This document shows positions 5,350 through 8,234 of a DNA stretch of 8,234 bases, piece after piece (positions within the stretch are counted from its first letter, which is position 1; the number at the start of each line of letters is the position of its first letter). The notes under the pieces were generated by a model. It saw nothing but the letters and a program-made list of their open reading frames with translations. It searched no databases and had not been told where the DNA came from. This DNA comes from Thiopontia sp964344135 (GTDB lineage Bacteria > Pseudomonadota > Gammaproteobacteria > GCF-002020875): positions 1 to 8,234 of the forward strand of contig CAYFMF010000059.1 of NCBI GenBank assembly GCA_964344135.1. Direction: 5' to 3'. Both the position numbers and the translations under genes were made by a program.

Positions 5350-7419
5350 ATGGTGCGGCTTGTTGTGATGGTGGCTGGATTGATGTTCTCGGTCACTGGG
5401 TGGGGAGCAGAGATCACCAGGATCAATGAGGTGCGGCAGGGGGAGCTGCTACTGAAGACGGGAAACCCCAATCAGTACAGGCTGGCACCGGTCATTTCCA
5501 CCGATGCGGTGATCGAGATCACGGGGCCGATTGCCAGAACCAGGGTGCGCCAGCAGTTCACTAATCCGGGGGAGCAGTGGATGGAGGGGGTCTATGCCTT
5601 TCCACTGCCCGAGAGCGCAGCTGTGGACCATATGCGGATGGTGGTGGGGGAGCGGATCATCGAGGGGGTGATTCAGGAGCGGCAGCAGGCAAAGAAGAGC
5701 TATCAGAAGGCGAAGAGCGAGGGGAGGCGTGCCTCGCTGGTGGAGCAGATACGTCCGGATCTCTTTACCACCTCTGTGGCCAATATCGGTCCCAACAGCA
5801 CGATCACCATTGAGCTGGAGTATCAGGAGCTGCTGGAGTGGCGCGATGGACAGTTCAGCGTGCGCTATCCGATGGCGATTACCCCACGCTATCTCCCAGA
5901 CGCTGTTGATGATAGTGAGATTAGTGAGCTCTTTGAGGTGAACGGTGGCTGGACGGTGGTTCCGCTGGCCAATGTGGATGAGAAGAGTGGAAAAAAGACA
6001 GGGGGCAGTAGCGGAGAAAGTCCATCCGCAAGGGGGAAGAATCCCCCGGTCTCTCTGACGGTTCATCTCAACGCGGGGTTCCCGCTGGAGGAGCTCTTCA
6101 GTCGCTACCACAAGGTCTCCATCGAGTCGCCACTCAATGGCGGGGATGGAGAGCGCAGAATCAGGTTGGATGCATCCACCCATAATGGGAAGCAGGATTT
6201 TGTGCTCTACTGGAGACCCCGGGCGGGCAGTGCCCCACGGGCAGCCTTCTTTACCGAAAAAGGGAGTGGAGCCGATCAGCACGCTCTGCTGATGGTGATG
6301 CCGCCTCAGCAGAAGGCGGTGGTGCTTCCGCCGCCAAGGGAGCTGATCTATGTGATCGACACCTCGGGCTCGATGTCTGGACCCCCGCTGGCGCAGGCCA
6401 GGGAGGCGCTGAGAAAGGCGGTCTCCAGACTGACCCCCAGGGACAGCTTCAACATCATCGAGTTCAATGATGGCGCCAGTTCCCTGTTTGATGGGGCTGA
6501 ACAGGCGACACCCAACCGGTTGATGGTCGCGGACCACTACATCACCCGCCTGGAGGCGAAGGGGGGTACCGAGATAATGGGTGCGTTGAGGATGGCGCTG
6601 GCACCCAGGTATGGAGAGGAGGGGAGGAGCTCGGGCGAGATGCTGCAGCAGGTGGTATTTATCACCGATGGGGCGGTGGGAAACGAGGTGGAGCTGTTTC
6701 GCTACATCCATGAAAACCTCGATCGTAGGCGCCTCTTCACAGTCGGGATCGGCAGCGCCCCCAACAGCTACTTCATGCGCAAGTCGGCACAGTTTGGCAA
6801 GGGGACCTTTACCTATATCGGCGATACGGATGAGGTGAGCGAGAAGATGGAGCTGCTCTTCACCAGGATGGAGCAGGCGGTGTTGACTGATCTGGTGGTG
6901 GAGCTGGAGGGGGTGGAGGGTGAGGTTGTGCAGATGCTCCCTGAGCAGCTGCCGGATCTCTATCGTGGCGAGCCCGTGGTGATCTCGATGAAGATGAGGC
7001 AGATCCCCACCAGGGCGGTGCTGAGAGGGCGTTTCAATGCACAGCCGTGGGAGAGCGAGATTGCGCTCAAGGGTGGGCGTGAACAGGCAGGTCTGGGGAC
7101 GCTGTTTGGCAGACGGATGATTGAGTCCTGGATGGATCGAAAGGCGGTGGGTGCCGATGAGGATGAGGTGCGCGATGCGATCATCCAGTTGGGACTCCGC
7201 TACCACCTGGTCAGCAAATACACCAGTCTGGTGGCGGTCGATGTGACCCCTGCCGAGAAGCTGCAAGGGATTGAGAAGGATGAGATGAAGAGTGGGCGCA
7301 GCCTCTCCTCATTGAGGCTTGCGAAGACGGCAACCGATTCCGGGATCCGGATGGTGGGCGGTGCGCTGCTGCTGATTCTCTCGATGCTGCTCTATCGCAG
7401 GAGGGTAGTGGCTGCATGA
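5350..7419 (+). CDS. VIT/vWA surface protein, dedicated sortase substrate
   Basis: This 689-residue protein matches the marine proteobacterial sortase-target family. From the N-terminus: a signal peptide (MVRLVVMVAGLMFSVTGWGA), a VIT domain (about residues 45-190), a linker with GGSSGES, and a vWA domain (about residues 330-510). The metal site is complete: DTSGS (D337, S339, S341), T407 and D440 (ITDG). The C-terminus has a sorting signal: LAKTA (657-661), a hydrophobic helix (GGALLLILSMLL) and RRR. The family usually has Pro where A658 stands. The sortase should cut at this motif, with the product displayed at the cell surface, probably for adhesion; that role is inferred. ATG 5350 is preceded by GAGGTG and gives a clean signal peptide; 5302, 5314 and GTG 5344 are alternatives. 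TTG 5272 lies on the terminator and is rejected. Confidence 0.93.
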   Translation: MVRLVVMVAGLMFSVTGWGAEITRINEVRQGELLLKTGNPNQYRLAPVISTDAVIEITGPIARTRVRQQFTNPGEQWMEGVYAFPLPESAAVDHMRMVVGERIIEGVIQERQQAKKSYQKAKSEGRRASLVEQIRPDLFTTSVANIGPNSTITIELEYQELLEWRDGQFSVRYPMAITPRYLPDAVDDSEISELFEVNGGWTVVPLANVDEKSGKKTGGSSGESPSARGKNPPVSLTVHLNAGFPLEELFSRYHKVSIESPLNGGDGERRIRLDASTHNGKQDFVLYWRPRAGSAPRAAFFTEKGSGADQHALLMVMPPQQKAVVLPPPRELIYVIDTSGSMSGPPLAQAREALRKAVSRLTPRDSFNIIEFNDGASSLFDGAEQATPNRLMVADHYITRLEAKGGTEIMGALRMALAPRYGEEGRSSGEMLQQVVFITDGAVGNEVELFRYIHENLDRRRLFTVGIGSAPNSYFMRKSAQFGKGTFTYIGDTDEVSEKMELLFTRMEQAVLTDLVVELEGVEGEVVQMLPEQLPDLYRGEPVVISMKMRQIPTRAVLRGRFNAQPWESEIALKGGREQAGLGTLFGRRMIESWMDRKAVGADEDEVRDAIIQLGLRYHLVSKYTSLVAVDVTPAEKLQGIEKDEMKSGRSLSSLRLAKTATDSGIRMVGGALLLILSMLLYRRRVVAA

Positions 7420-7985
7420 GGGGGCGCACCACAGCGGCAGTTGCCCTGTTTTGTGCCGGAACACTCCTGCTCTGGAGCGGGGCATGGATACAGATCAAGG
7501 CGGTGGTGGCACAGGGGCTGCTGGAATTTGCCTGGGGTCAGACGGTGATCTCTGGAGAGGCGGTGAAGCCGTGGCCCTGGGCGGATCACTGGCCTGTGGC
7601 AAGAATCCACTTTCCCGAGCAGGGGGAGGATTTCATTGTGTTGCGCGGTGACAGTGGCGCTTCACTTGCCTTCGGTCCCGGGTGGAATATCCGTAGCGCA
7701 GCACCCGGTGAGCGGATGGGGGTCACGATGATCAGTGGTCACCGGGACACCCACTTTCGGCTACTGGAGGAGCTTGCTGCAGGGGATCATCTTGTGCTGG
7801 AAAACAGTAGAGGAAGATTGAATAACTATCAGATAACAAACATTGATATCGTGGATTACAGGGTGGCGAAAGTCTCATCAGAGAGCACCGAAAGGCGGTT
7901 GGTGCTGGTCACCTGCTACCCCTTCGATGCGGTGGTTGCGGGCGGTCCGATGCGCTATGTGGTGACGGCAGAGCGGGTGATTTGA
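7416..7985 (+). CDS. Class GN sortase
   Basis: This 189-residue sortase has a single N-terminal membrane anchor (about residues 5-28) and a catalytic domain with all three expected residues: H109 (ISGHRDTHFRLL), C167 (LVLVTCYPFD) and R180 (GGPMRYVV). The KPWPWADHWPVARI stretch (about residues 51-64) is typical of class GN, the Gram-negative sortases with a single dedicated target. The enzyme cleaves the C-terminal signal of its substrate by thioester formation on the Cys; the acceptor in Gram-negative cells is not established. The start overlaps the substrate stop as ATGA, and a GAGGGT ribosome site lies about 10 nt upstream, so the two are translationally coupled. The sequence is intact and of normal length. 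No terminator is evident in 7986-8094. Confidence 0.95.
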   Translation: MRGRTTAAVALFCAGTLLLWSGAWIQIKAVVAQGLLEFAWGQTVISGEAVKPWPWADHWPVARIHFPEQGEDFIVLRGDSGASLAFGPGWNIRSAAPGERMGVTMISGHRDTHFRLLEELAAGDHLVLENSRGRLNNYQITNIDIVDYRVAKVSSESTERRLVLVTCYPFDAVVAGGPMRYVVTAERVI

Positions 7986-8094
7986 TGCGGAAAAAGTGCG
8001 GTATTGGTTGTGTGACATGTGGTGTCGGATAGATGTTCTAGAGTCGGTGGTTCAGAACAGCAGAAGGTCGCTTCAATATAGAGGGAGGTTCCCA

Positions 8095-8234
8095 GTGGGT
8101 GAAAGAGGGCGTGTTACAGGAAAGTTTATCTCTTCAGAGGTGCAGGAGAGACTGGAGCGGTTAATGGCAGCGTATGCGGAGGTGGGTGAGGTTCTGGAGA
8201 GATATGAGCTTACGGTTCCTGACATCTATCGGGA
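8095..8234 (+). CDS. Unidentified protein, N-terminal part only
   Basis: A frame open to the right edge begins with GTG at 8095, preceded by a strong AGGGAGG ribosome site. The visible 46 residues are MGERGRVTGKFISSEVQERL followed by a charged helix-like stretch (LMAAYAEVGEVLERYELTVPDIYR). I do not recognise the family. There is no signal peptide in this part, so it is probably cytoplasmic. An in-frame ATG at 8017 lacks a ribosome site and is less likely. It follows the sortase gene in the same direction by about 110 bp; whether it belongs to the sortase locus is unknown. Confidence 0.55.
   Translation, partial: MGERGRVTGKFISSEVQERLERLMAAYAEVGEVLERYELTVPDIYR

Noticed and set aside
5449..7266. 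Very long (605-codon) open frame on the minus strand opposite the sortase substrate
   Set aside because: It is His/Leu/Arg-rich with no recognisable domain, and mirrors the codon bias of the real plus-strand gene, which has a signal peptide, VIT, vWA and sorting signal.
1..8234. Integrase, transposase, CRISPR array, tRNA or rRNA
   Set aside because: No matching protein motifs, regularly spaced repeats or RNA gene structures were seen on either strand.

Overview
The window looks like chromosomal DNA from a Gram-negative, probably marine or sulfur-oxidising gammaproteobacterium. Its backbone is the 'proteobacterial dedicated sortase system': a two-domain response regulator of the PdsR type (3425-4117, minus), a VIT/vWA cell-surface protein that is the sortase substrate (5350-7419, plus), and a class GN sortase (7416-7985, plus) overlapping the substrate gene by an ATGA. 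The partner kinase (PdsS) and PdsO are not visible and would lie outside the window. The 100-N run at 2246-2345 shows this is a scaffolded draft assembly.

The rest is accessory conflict-type DNA packed around pdsR. From left to right: a higB-higA toxin-antitoxin pair (53-640, minus); a truncated copy of the pdsR 3' half (687-1058, minus); an HTH-Fic protein (1191-2129, minus) divergent from a small HExxH putative zinc peptidase (2179-2671, plus, across the gap); a 39-bp remnant of a second pdsR 3' end (2668-2706); a second HigBA-like pair (2766-3359, plus); intact pdsR; a canonical Fic protein (4308-4949, plus); and a small convergent ORF (4906-5085, minus) with a Fic-antitoxin-like SxxxE helix motif. 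After the substrate and sortase genes, a further gene starts near 8095 and runs off the right edge.

The main structural observation is that the 3' end of pdsR occurs three times in the same orientation, and the copies separate the accessory modules. One copy is perfectly identical to intact pdsR over 296 bp and only about 72% identical over the next 69 bp. The second is short but differs mostly at synonymous or conservative positions. This looks like repeated insertion or recombination at the end of pdsR, with no integrase in view.

Other points: all five accessory transcription units have a plausible -10 box ending only 6-8 nt before the start codon, which suggests leaderless transcripts. 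Both toxin-antitoxin promoters and the HTH-Fic promoter carry inverted repeats suited to autorepression. A textbook intrinsic terminator sits just upstream of the sortase-substrate gene. The substrate's sorting signal reads LAKTA, where the family expects a proline at position two. All assignments come from reading the sequence and remembered family features; no search was run.
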